DNA of 22,376 bases from an uncultured Clostridia bacterium (GTDB lineage: Bacteria > Bacillota > Clostridia > TANB77 > CAG-508): positions 1 through 22,376 of the forward strand of contig CAKPKI010000015.1 in the NCBI GenBank assembly GCA_934167135.1. The letters are read 5' to 3'. Shown piece by piece: positions 15,205 to 22,376 of the stretch (position 1 is the stretch's first letter; the number at the start of each line of letters is the position of its first letter). The position numbers and the translations under genes were made by a program. Below the pieces are notes generated by a model. That model saw only the letters and a list, made by a program, of their open reading frames with translations. It ran no database searches and had not been told where the DNA came from.

Positions 15205-16203
15205 TTATCTATCCAATTTATCTAAATTATCTAATGCTTTACCTGTTCCTAGTGCAACACATGATACTGCATCATTTGCAATCATAACATTTATTCCTGT
15301 TTTTTCTTGCAAAAGTTTATCTAATCCATTTATTAGGCATCCTCCACCTGTCATATATATACCTCTATCACTTATATCTGCTGATAATTCTGGTGGTGTT
15401 TTTTCTAGAACAGAATGCACTGCATCTACTATCATCATTGCTGGTTCTATAAGAGCTTCTAACATTTCGCTTGAATACACTTTTACATTTTTAGGTAATC
15501 CTGTTGCCAAATCTCTTCCTCTTATTTCCATATTTTCTTCTTGCATTTTTGGATATACACATCCAATGTTTATTTTAAGGTCTTCTGCTGTTCTTTCTCC
15601 TATCATTATGTTATGTTTTTTCTTTATATATTTAACTATGTATTCATCAAATTTATCACCAGCTACTTTTAGTGATGTGCTTTCTACTGAACCTCCAAGT
15701 GATATTACTGCAATGTCAGTTGTTCCTCCTCCAATATCTACAACCATATTTCCACATGGTTTTGCAATGTCTATTCCTGCTCCGATTGCAGCTGCTATTG
15801 GTTCTTCTATTAAAAATACTTTTCTTGCTCCAGCTTGGTTTGCTGCATCTATTACTGCCTTTTTTTCTACTTCTGTTACTCTTGATGGTATACATATCAT
15901 TATTCTTGGCGAAAATAATGTTTTTCCATTTATTTTGCTTATAAAATATTTTAGCATTTTTTCTGTAACTGTATAGTCTGATATTACACCTTCTCTTAAT
16001 GGTCTTGTTGCTACTATGTTTCCTGGTGTTCTTCCTAACATTCTTCTTGCTTCTTTTCCTACTGCTAATACTTCTTTTGTATTACTGTCTACTGCAACAA
16101 CTGATGGTTCTCTTAAAACTACTCCTTTTCCTTTTATATAGGCTATTACTGTTGCTGTTCCTAAGTCTATTCCTATATCCTGACCTAATGTAAATTTAAA
16201 CAT
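15205..16203 (-). CDS. mreB: Rod shape-determining protein MreB/Mbl
   Basis: This bacterial actin forms membrane-bound filaments that guide the elongation wall-synthesis machinery. The 332-residue length is normal. The actin-fold nucleotide motifs are GIDLGTATV (11-19), VVDIGGGTTDIAVIS (154-168) and MTGGGCLINGLDKLL near 290-305. The family signature RPLREGVISDYTVTEKMLKYF is at 67-87, and IPSRVTEVEKKAVIDAA is at 105-121. The ATG at 16203 has AGAAAGGA 12 bases upstream. No mreC or mreD follows, so this may be a stand-alone Mbl or MreB paralogue. It lies 49 bases downstream of a GT2 gene with no visible terminator or promoter between, suggesting co-transcription with the galE operon. Confidence 0.93.
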   Translation of the reverse strand: MFKFTLGQDIGIDLGTATVIAYIKGKGVVLREPSVVAVDSNTKEVLAVGKEARRMLGRTPGNIVATRPLREGVISDYTVTEKMLKYFISKINGKTLFSPRIMICIPSRVTEVEKKAVIDAANQAGARKVFLIEEPIAAAIGAGIDIAKPCGNMVVDIGGGTTDIAVISLGGSVESTSLKVAGDKFDEYIVKYIKKKHNIMIGERTAEDLKINIGCVYPKMQEENMEIRGRDLATGLPKNVKVYSSEMLEALIEPAMMIVDAVHSVLEKTPPELSADISDRGIYMTGGGCLINGLDKLLQEKTGINVMIANDAVSCVALGTGKALDNLDKLDR

Positions 16204-16252
16204 ATTATACTTTCCTTTCTAAAATTTATGTTTTTATTGTTCCTTAGTAATT

Positions 16253-17185
16253 TTATATTTTTTCTTTTATTATATAAATTGGTCTATTTTTTACTTCTAA
16301 ATAGGTTTTAGATAAATACTGTCCTATAATTCCCATAGAGAACAATTGTATTCCACTAACAAAAACTATTATGCATACAAGTGATGGCCAACCTGAAGTT
16401 GGATCTCCATAAATCAAAGTTCTAACTATAATAAATATAATTGCCAAAATTGCAATTAGGCAAAATACTAAACCTAATATTGAAGAAAATATTAATGGCA
16501 CAGTTGAAAATGCTGTTATTCCTTCTAAAGCATATTTAACCAATTTCCAAAATGACCATTTTGTTTCACCCGCAACTCTTTCTATATTTTCATATTCTAA
16601 CCATTTAGTTTTAAATCCCACAAAACTAAATAGCCCTTTTGAATATCTATTATATTCTTTTAAAGATATAATTGCATCTACTACTTGTCTTTTCATTAAC
16701 CTATAGTCTCTAGCTCCATCAACCATTTCTATATCTGACATTTTGTTTATTATCTTATAAAACATTCTAGCAAAAAAACTTCTAATTGGAGGTTCTCCTT
16801 TTCTAGTAACTCTCCTTGTTCCAACAGAATCATATCCCTCATTCATAATGATATTATACATTTGTTTCAACAATGATGGTGGATCTTGCAAATCAGCATC
16901 CATTAATGTAACATAATCACCTGTTGAGGCTTCTAATCCAGCAAGCATCGCTGATTCTTTTCCAAAATTTCTTGAAAATGATACATATCTTACTTTATTA
17001 TCATTTTCTCTTAATTTTTTTATTACATCTAAGGTCCTGTCTTTAGAACCATCATCTACAAATATATATTCAAATTCTGCAATTTTATCAAAGTCTTGTT
17101 TTCTTGCTCTTTCCATTTCTTCATAAAATAATGGTAGTGCTTTTTCTTCATTATAGCAAGAAACTATTACTGATATTTTTTCCAT
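16253..17185 (-). CDS. GT2 polyprenyl-phosphate glycosyltransferase (GtrB/CsbB/GacI-like)
   Basis: This 310-residue inverting glycosyltransferase transfers a sugar from a UDP-sugar to undecaprenyl phosphate. The GT-A fold is clear: ISVIVSCYNEEKAL (4-17), DDG at 44-46, the metal-binding DAD at 96-98 (LMDADLQDPP), RDYRLMKRQVVDAI near 159-172, and the membrane-proximal R-x-x-GETKWSFWKLV at 203-216. Two membrane segments follow (about 231-255 and 268-290), with a basic cytoplasmic end. Proteins of this build feed sugars outward for modification of wall polymers or glycolipids. The start has AAGGAG 6 bases upstream. It lies 10 bases after an OpgB/LtaS-like gene and in an operon with galE, which fits synthesis and phosphoglycerol decoration of a surface glycan. 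The sugar is unknown. Confidence 0.85.
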   Translation of the reverse strand: MEKISVIVSCYNEEKALPLFYEEMERARKQDFDKIAEFEYIFVDDGSKDRTLDVIKKLRENDNKVRYVSFSRNFGKESAMLAGLEASTGDYVTLMDADLQDPPSLLKQMYNIIMNEGYDSVGTRRVTRKGEPPIRSFFARMFYKIINKMSDIEMVDGARDYRLMKRQVVDAIISLKEYNRYSKGLFSFVGFKTKWLEYENIERVAGETKWSFWKLVKYALEGITAFSTVPLIFSSILGLVFCLIAILAIIFIIVRTLIYGDPTSGWPSLVCIIVFVSGIQLFSMGIIGQYLSKTYLEVKNRPIYIIKEKI

Positions 17186-17195
17186 ATCCTTCTCC

Positions 17196-18677
17196 TTATT
17201 TTACTAATATCATATTATTATAATATCTAGAAACTTTTTTTAATTCATCATTAACATATTGTACACCATATTTTTCAATCAATGTTTTTTCATCTGAAAA
17301 TAAATTACTTCCTAAAGCTAGTCTATTTCCACTAATTTTTACTCCAAGTGCTCCTAAAGTTGTTGGATATAAATCCATTGTTGAATACATTCTATTTTTG
17401 TTTTCTGCTTCTATAGCAGGATTTATTATTACATTAACAACTTTTTTATCATATTGTTCTCCCTCTTCTGGTTCGAAAAAATTTGCTTGCATTGTTAAAT
17501 GGTCTCCTGAAATTACAATTGTTGTATTGTCATAAAAAGGCTGTTTTTTTATCCATTCAACTAAGTCTCCAACTCTTTTGCTTGAACATGATATTACATT
17601 TTTATACTGTTCATCCCATTTATTAGGGCAGTCCTTACATAAATATCCATCTGGAAAATGTGTATCTGCTGTTAACATTGTAAAATTAAATGGTTCTTCT
17701 TGTTCTGATAAATATTTTATTTTTTCTTTGGCATATTCAAATAATTGATCATCTGTATATCCCCACCATATCTGTTCTGAAGCTTTATTTTCTCTTTTTG
17801 CTGATTCAAAATCCCATATTTCATAATTGCCATGTTGTTCAAATAAATTTTTTCTTCCTCCAAATTTAGCATCTGAACCTAATAAAAGATAATTATGATA
17901 TCCATTATTTTGCAATATTTGTCCTATACTGTATGCACCTTCAAGAAATGTACTATATTCTTCCATAGCATTATCTTCAATTGATAATTTTAATGGCAAT
18001 CCAGCTGTTTGTGCAGACATTGCTCCAACAGTCCATGTTGTTCCATATAAAGTATATGCTCCTCCTAATTTATCCGTATCTGAAAAATTTGTGTTTTCTT
18101 TTGCTAATTTTGATATTTCTGGCATTAAGTCATCTTTTGATAATCCTCCATCTTTTTCTGAATAATATGTTGTTTCCATTGATTCCAGGAATATATATAT
18201 TAAATTTCTCTTTTCTTCTGGGAATTCAATCTCTGTTTTTTCTGGTCGAACATATTCTTTTGCAATAAAATTGGAGTCATGTGTCTGACTTTCTATATAT
18301 TCCTTTATGTCTGTTGTTTCTATTATTCTATTTACACTAATAATTAATATTAATATTGAAATAAACAAACTTGTTAATGTTGTTCTTCTTCTTTCTGAAG
18401 TATGTATTTCTTTTATTATTTTAATGTCTTTTACCATTGGATATATCAACACGAAAGATATTATTGCTGTTGGTATTATTACTTTCCATATGCATTGCTT
18501 AAAAAAAGTAAATATTATATCTGTATTAGTTCCTTCCATTGGTACTTTTAAATGAAATATTATTTCATCCATTGATAAATGACCAAATGTGTCATATAGC
18601 CAGTCTATTGTAACAGTTGCTGTAAATGCAATTAATAAGCATATTATAATAGCTATACAAGCAATTCTCTTTTTCAT
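17196..18677 (-). CDS. LTA synthase/OpgB-like phosphoglycerol transferase (sulfatase family)
   Basis: The protein (493 residues) has three N-terminal membrane segments (about 5-25, 63-82 and 100-118), then an extracellular sulfatase-fold domain from about 155. Metal and catalytic motifs are visible: YIFLESMETT with E165, GTTWTVGAMSAQTAGLPL at 212-229 containing the probable nucleophile Thr, LTADTHFPDGYLC at 335-347, and ISGDHLTM at 389-396. These match E. coli OpgB (phosphoglycerol transferase I), with GTDFTIAGM and DTHHPDG in the same places, more closely than S. aureus LtaS. The family transfers sn-glycerol 1-phosphate from phosphatidylglycerol to a sugar or to LTA. The acceptor is unknown; the adjacent GT2 and galE suggest a glycan. 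The start ATG at 18677 has GGAG about 14 bases upstream, rather far, and starts 11 bases after the galE stop. Confidence 0.85.
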   Translation of the reverse strand: MKKRIACIAIIICLLIAFTATVTIDWLYDTFGHLSMDEIIFHLKVPMEGTNTDIIFTFFKQCIWKVIIPTAIISFVLIYPMVKDIKIIKEIHTSERRRTTLTSLFISILILIISVNRIIETTDIKEYIESQTHDSNFIAKEYVRPEKTEIEFPEEKRNLIYIFLESMETTYYSEKDGGLSKDDLMPEISKLAKENTNFSDTDKLGGAYTLYGTTWTVGAMSAQTAGLPLKLSIEDNAMEEYSTFLEGAYSIGQILQNNGYHNYLLLGSDAKFGGRKNLFEQHGNYEIWDFESAKRENKASEQIWWGYTDDQLFEYAKEKIKYLSEQEEPFNFTMLTADTHFPDGYLCKDCPNKWDEQYKNVISCSSKRVGDLVEWIKKQPFYDNTTIVISGDHLTMQANFFEPEEGEQYDKKVVNVIINPAIEAENKNRMYSTMDLYPTTLGALGVKISGNRLALGSNLFSDEKTLIEKYGVQYVNDELKKVSRYYNNMILVK

Positions 18678-18688
18678 TTGTTTTTAAT

Positions 18689-19699
18689 TTACTCCTTCGT
18701 CTGTTTTTGTATATATTTCCAAGAATCTTTACACATATCTTCCAATGTTTTATCTGCTTTCCAATTAAGCTCTTTTTGTGCTTTTTCTGGGTTTGAATAG
18801 CATGTTGCAATATCTCCAGCTCTTCTTGGTGCTATTTTATATTTTACTGTTTTTCCTGTTGCATTTTCAAATGCTTTTACCATATCTAGAACACTGTATC
18901 CTGTTCCTGTTCCTAAATTATATATGTATATTCCTGTTTCTTCTTTTTCTAATTTTTCTAGTGCTTTTATATGCCCTTTTGCTAAATCTACTACATGTAT
19001 ATAGTCTCTTACTCCTGTTCCATCTGGTGTATTATAATCATTTCCAAATACTGATAGTTGCTCTAATTGACCTGAAGCTACTCTTACTATATATGGCATT
19101 AAATTGTTTGGTATTCCTTGTGGTTCTTCTCCTATTAGTCCACTTTCATGTGCTCCTACTGGATTGAAGTATCTTAATATTGCTATATCCCATGTGTTGT
19201 CTGATTTATATAAGTCTTGTAATATTTGTTCTATAAATAGTTTTGTTGTTCCATATGGATTTGTTGTTCCTCCTATTTTGCATTCTTCTGTTAGAGGAAT
19301 TCTTTCTGGCTCTCCATATACTGTTGCTGATGAACTGAAGATGAACTTTTTTACATTGTATTTTTTCATTGTTTCTAGTAATACTATTGCTCCTGATATA
19401 TTGTTTTCATAATATTCTAATGGCTTTTGTACTGATTCTCCAACAGCTTTATACCCTGCAAAGTTTAATACTGCTTCTATATTATTTTCTTCAAATACTT
19501 TTTCTAGTGCTTTTCTGTCTAAATAGTCTATTTCGTAAAATTTAAAGTCTTTTCCTGTTATTTTTTTTATTTTTTCTAATACTTCTGGCTTGCTATTTGA
19601 AAAGTTGTCTATTATTACTATTTCTCTTCCTTCATTTAATAATTCTACTGCTGTGTGACTTCCTATATATCCAGCTCCACCTGTTACTAATATTGACAT
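18689..19699 (-). CDS. galE: UDP-glucose 4-epimerase GalE
   Basis: GalE interconverts UDP-glucose and UDP-galactose (or the N-acetyl forms) with bound NAD. The 336-residue length is typical. The Rossmann motif TGGAGYIGSH is at 6-15, the catalytic S-S-A-T region at 122-126, and the YxxxK pair at Y149 and K153 (YGTTK). FNPVGAHESGLIGE and RDYIHVVDLAKGH are diagnostic of GalE over other SDR epimerases. It is the first gene of the operon with the phosphoglycerol transferase and GT2 genes, and thus likely supplies activated sugar for a surface polymer. The ATG at 19699 has AAGAAGGA 8 bases upstream. A sigma-A promoter lies upstream. Confidence 0.95.
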   Translation of the reverse strand: MSILVTGGAGYIGSHTAVELLNEGREIVIIDNFSNSKPEVLEKIKKITGKDFKFYEIDYLDRKALEKVFEENNIEAVLNFAGYKAVGESVQKPLEYYENNISGAIVLLETMKKYNVKKFIFSSSATVYGEPERIPLTEECKIGGTTNPYGTTKLFIEQILQDLYKSDNTWDIAILRYFNPVGAHESGLIGEEPQGIPNNLMPYIVRVASGQLEQLSVFGNDYNTPDGTGVRDYIHVVDLAKGHIKALEKLEKEETGIYIYNLGTGTGYSVLDMVKAFENATGKTVKYKIAPRRAGDIATCYSNPEKAQKELNWKADKTLEDMCKDSWKYIQKQTKE

Positions 19700-19740
19700 G
19701 TTTTTTCCTTCTTTCTTTGCTCTCTTATTTTTTCTGTATT

Positions 19741-19769
19741 AGTATATCACTAAAGTAATATAATTTCAA
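19741..19769 (-). promoter_or_regulatory. Sigma-A promoter for galE operon
   Basis: TTGAAA (19769-19764), a 17-base spacer and TATACT (19746-19741) lie upstream of galE on the minus strand, downstream of the preceding terminator. It is one of the best-formed promoters in the window. Confidence 0.8.
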
Positions 19770-19796
19770 CCATTTTCTCTAAATAAAATCTATACA

Positions 19797-19825
19797 AAAA
19801 TAGACTGCAATAAACAGTCTATTTT
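19797..19825 (-). terminator. Rho-independent terminator after the anchored protein gene
   Basis: AAAATAGACTG and CAGTCTATTTT form a perfect 11-bp stem around a 7-base loop, followed by T and GTATAG on the minus strand. The stem overlaps the stop codon of the gene at 19824. It separates the M14 peptidase unit from galE. Confidence 0.85.
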
Positions 19826-20507
19826 ACTTATATGCAGTTAATTCTTGCAATATTTCTTTTGTTGTAAGTTTTTTTTCTATATTTGTTGTTAAATAAATAA
19901 TTATATCATCTTTGTTATCTACAATTTTTGTTGCTTGCATTGGATCCATATCTTCATAAAAATTATCCAATATTTCACCAGTTACTCTATCTATTTCATA
20001 ATAAATTCCTGATATTGTTATTATATATCTCTTATTACTTTGTATCATTTCTTTTAATGAATTATCAATGTCTGTTGGATTATTTTCTTTTTTTATTTTC
20101 AAGAATCCTTCTTCTGTTATTTCATATTCATTATTTACATTTTCTTTTAACATTGTTAAAAACTTTTCTCTACTAGTGCTATCAATCCATATTCCATAAT
20201 TCTTAGGATAGTTTTTATTAAAAATAGTATCCACATTTTCAAGTTTTGGAACTTTTTGTTTTATTATTCCTGCAAATGCTACTTTATATTGTATTCCTGG
20301 TTTTATATCTAAAGTTTTATTTCCATCATACTCTGTTTGAATTTGATATAAATCAGAATCTCCAATTACTCCCATATCTTCTTTTAAGTCATTTACTTCT
20401 TCTTTTGAAATTTCATTACTAGGTTTTTGTTTAAAATATCCAATTACTCCTAATCCAATAATTATTGCTATACAAAATATTATTATAATAATTTTTTTCA
20501 TCTTCAT
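19824..20507 (-). CDS. Membrane-anchored protein of unknown function
   Basis: No family was recognised. The 227-residue product begins with a basic end and one hydrophobic segment (MKMKKIIIIIFCIAIIIGLG, then VIGYF), which would serve as an uncleaved anchor or signal; there is no lipobox. The outer part (about 28-227) has alternating beta and helix segments, with DLYQIQTEYDGNKTLDIKPG, YGIWIDSTSREKFLTML and RYIITISGIYYEIDRVTGEI. The last part looks like a small domain also seen in other membrane-anchored clostridial proteins, but I cannot name it. The ATG at 20507 has AGGGAG 5 bases upstream; a TTG at 20510 and an ATG at 20501 are less well placed. It begins 9 bases after the M14 peptidase stop and probably works with it at the surface. 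Confidence 0.7.
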   Translation of the reverse strand: MKMKKIIIIIFCIAIIIGLGVIGYFKQKPSNEISKEEVNDLKEDMGVIGDSDLYQIQTEYDGNKTLDIKPGIQYKVAFAGIIKQKVPKLENVDTIFNKNYPKNYGIWIDSTSREKFLTMLKENVNNEYEITEEGFLKIKKENNPTDIDNSLKEMIQSNKRYIITISGIYYEIDRVTGEILDNFYEDMDPMQATKIVDNKDDIIIYLTTNIEKKLTTKEILQELTAYK

Positions 20508-20516
20508 CAACTCTCC

Positions 20517-22376
20517 CTAATTTACTCCATGAAGCATTGATAATGTTGCTTGTATATATCTTTCTGCTAATTTTTGATTTTCAGCATCTCTATTACTATA
20601 TACATTTCTTGGCAATTCAATTAATGATGTTCTTGCAATTCTTCCATTGCTTGCTAATGCAGTTCTTGCCCAATTTATTATATATCCATCTCCATATCTG
20701 TCTAATGACCTTCCATGGGCATTTGGAAATTGTACTGCATAATACATTCCTATTTCTCTGTCACCTATTAATTGTTCTAGCCATCCATGTAAATCTACTA
20801 GTACTGTTTGTCCATTTTGAGATTTATGTGTTATTAAAAAGTCTCTTAATGCTTGTGCTTCATAGGCTTGATATGGAGCTGTTCCTGCATAATTTCTTGA
20901 ATTTTCATTTGCTCTAAAACCAGAATTTTTCCAACATCTGTTTAAATCTATTCCCTTATTATTAGGTGCTTGACTAAATAATGTTGTTCTTCCTGGGCCA
21001 TTGCTACCTGTTCCTAATTTTCTTCCATCTGGGTTTATTTCTGGTAATATATATATTGTCCATTTATCAGCAAGTTCAAAATTATTGTTATGGTTCTTTT
21101 TTAAATCCTCATAAAATTTATTTGCTATATTAACTAATGCTTCCCCATCATTGTTCCAATTATCTTCAAACCCATGTACTGTAAATGTTGCAAAAAATAC
21201 ATTTTCTCCATTTCCATAACGATAATACTGTAGTTTTGAACCATATGGATTTCCTGCTTTTGTTAATCCACTATCACCATATGTTCCTTCATCATATATA
21301 ATAGTGCTTCTTAACCAAACATATATTACTTCTTCACCTACAATTTTTCCATTTTGATTTTCTACTCTTACCGCAATTTGATGTAATCCTAAATCATATT
21401 TTGAAAAATCTATTGAAAATTCAAAGCCCGGTAATGCATTTGTATTTTCATCTCCATAGCCTCTTATCGCATTTAATACATCTTTTCTATCTGTTCTTTT
21501 GGCTTCTCCATCAAGGTATCTTCCATCTATTAAAACTCTTATCTTAGCATTTTCTTCTGTTGTCATTACCCAACCTGACACACTGTGTACTGAATTTGTA
21601 ATTCTTGTTCTATCAAATGGTGTTTCAACATGCATTCTTGTTTTTGAATTAACTATTGTGTATGTTCTTTCTTCTAATAACTTGCCTTCTTCTGTTGTCA
21701 TTTGAATTTTCAAAATACTGTCTGTATCTTTAAATTCTGTTGCAGGTATATTAACTGTAAAATTAGGCGTTGGGTTTTCTTCATATGTTCCATATCCTTT
21801 TACTATTGATATTAAATCATATGCATAATATGTTTTTATTTCTAAATTCTCAATTTTTCTGTCTTCTATACAAATATTTATTTTTGTATTTGGTTCTGTT
21901 GATAGTTTCCATCCTTTTACTTCTATTCCGCTTGGTTTCCAACACATTCCTTCTACATTTGTATCTATATGCATTGCATGTTTTATTGAAGTATCTATTA
22001 TTATATTGTTTTGTTCTTCTTTTAAGACTATATCATCAAATGTAACTAACTGTACTTTTATTACATGTTTTCCTTCTGTTAACTTTTTAGTTGGAATATT
22101 TATTTTATAATTAGGAGTAGGATTTTCTTCATATGTTCCATATCCTCTTATTATTGATATTAGGTCATATGCATAATACATATCTATTTTTGTATCTTCT
22201 ACTACTTCCCCATCTATTTTAGCAACTAATTTAGTATTTGCTTCTGTTGCCAATTTCCATCCTTTTATTATTATTCCATTTTTTCCAAAAGTTGCACCTT
22301 CAAGCTTTGTATCTATTTGCAATGCATATTTTATATTTCTAGAAATGTTAATTTCTTCTTCTTGGGACTGTAAAGT
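20517..22376 (-). CDS. Repeat-bearing M14 zinc carboxypeptidase (5' end outside window)
   Basis: The frame is open to the window edge, so the visible 619 residues lack the true start; the apparent TTG start at 22322 is internal. The C-terminal domain (about 360-619) is an M14 metallocarboxypeptidase with all key residues: zinc ligands H401-x-x-E404 (VHGFEDNW) and H530 (VDLHGWLEQ), substrate-binding R480 (GIDLNRCW) and catalytic E587 (SLIELPRN). M14 enzymes of Firmicutes often cleave peptidoglycan stem peptides, so a wall target is inferred. Before it lie three tandem 113-116 residue repeats with a conserved GW and a YAYDLISI..GYG motif; residues 1-18 resemble the linker of a further upstream copy. 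The protein should be secreted, but the signal peptide is outside the window. It is followed by a membrane-anchored protein gene after 6-9 bases. Confidence 0.85.
   Translation of the reverse strand, partial: TLQSQEEEINISRNIKYALQIDTKLEGATFGKNGIIIKGWKLATEANTKLVAKIDGEVVEDTKIDMYYAYDLISIIRGYGTYEENPTPNYKINIPTKKLTEGKHVIKVQLVTFDDIVLKEEQNNIIIDTSIKHAMHIDTNVEGMCWKPSGIEVKGWKLSTEPNTKINICIEDRKIENLEIKTYYAYDLISIVKGYGTYEENPTPNFTVNIPATEFKDTDSILKIQMTTEEGKLLEERTYTIVNSKTRMHVETPFDRTRITNSVHSVSGWVMTTEENAKIRVLIDGRYLDGEAKRTDRKDVLNAIRGYGDENTNALPGFEFSIDFSKYDLGLHQIAVRVENQNGKIVGEEVIYVWLRSTIIYDEGTYGDSGLTKAGNPYGSKLQYYRYGNGENVFFATFTVHGFEDNWNNDGEALVNIANKFYEDLKKNHNNNFELADKWTIYILPEINPDGRKLGTGSNGPGRTTLFSQAPNNKGIDLNRCWKNSGFRANENSRNYAGTAPYQAYEAQALRDFLITHKSQNGQTVLVDLHGWLEQLIGDREIGMYYAVQFPNAHGRSLDRYGDGYIINWARTALASNGRIARTSLIELPRNVYSNRDAENQKLAERYIQATLSMLHGVN
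21303..22322 (-). repeat. Three tandem 113-116 residue domain repeats in the M14 protein
   Basis: Copies start at the codons for LQIDTKLEG (22322), MHIDTNVEG (21974) and MHVETPFDR (about 21635). The first two keep GYGTYEENPTPN unchanged and share a near-identical DNA stretch spaced 348 bases apart; the third is diverged but keeps GW near its start and AIRGYG with a following GF. The layout suggests beta-sandwich ligand-binding modules, similar in pattern to the repeats on some clostridial wall hydrolases. Confidence 0.8.

Noticed and set aside
18592..18810. 72-codon minus-strand frame across the galE/sulfatase junction
   Set aside because: It overlaps two well-supported genes in another frame and has no recognisable ribosome site or conserved sequence.
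22320..22322. TTG at 22322 as the start of the M14 protein
   Set aside because: The frame continues open to the window edge with sequence (INISRNIKYA) matching the linker between later repeats, and there is no ribosome site before the TTG.

Overview
The window is very AT-rich, with standard-code tryptophan (TGG) and strong AGGAG-type ribosome binding sites. It carries sepF, divIVA, ftsK/spoIIIE, mreB, a sortase-type surface protein and an LtaS/OpgB-like sulfatase. Together these indicate a low-GC, Gram-positive Firmicute, most likely an uncultured or gut clostridium (inference). Every gene but one is on the minus strand, so the biological order runs from high to low coordinates. No rRNA, tRNA, CRISPR array, insertion sequence or phage gene was seen. 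No gene-free stretch exceeds 300 bases; the longest is 13380-13586.

Right part, read from 22376 down. A secreted or surface M14 zinc carboxypeptidase with tandem beta-type repeats (5' end outside the window) is followed after a few bases by a small membrane-anchored protein of unknown function and a strong terminator. A good sigma-A promoter then starts galE, an OpgB/LtaS-like phosphoglycerol transferase, a GtrB-like GT2 glycosyltransferase and mreB. No terminator was seen between these four, so glycan building or decoration and the wall-elongation actin may share a transcript. A separately promoted VWA surface protein with an IPKAG-type sorting signal ends against a bidirectional terminator.

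Centre. The only plus-strand gene encodes a 37-residue peptide of Gly, Cys and one hydrophobic segment. It diverges from a mutL-miaA-HlyD-like operon. This MutL is unusually long because of five 45-bp repeats in its linker, and two residues of its predicted metal site are changed. A second promoter then drives sepF and divIVA, which end at a hairpin terminator.

Left part. A promoter drives rsmD and a coiled-coil protein of the V-ATPase subunit H-like kind. After a large hairpin come ftsK/spoIIIE, a 507-residue coiled-coil protein of unknown function, a beta-CASP metallo-beta-lactamase ribonuclease-like protein and the N-terminal part of a GH15-like protein that leaves the window.

The gene content is mostly core: division, chromosome translocation, mismatch repair, tRNA and rRNA modification, envelope polymer synthesis. 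The unusual items are the Cys-rich peptide, the MutL and DivIVA substitutions, the repeat-bearing carboxypeptidase and the coiled-coil orphan beside ftsK. No clearly new multi-gene system was identified. All assignments are from reading motifs; no database search was possible.
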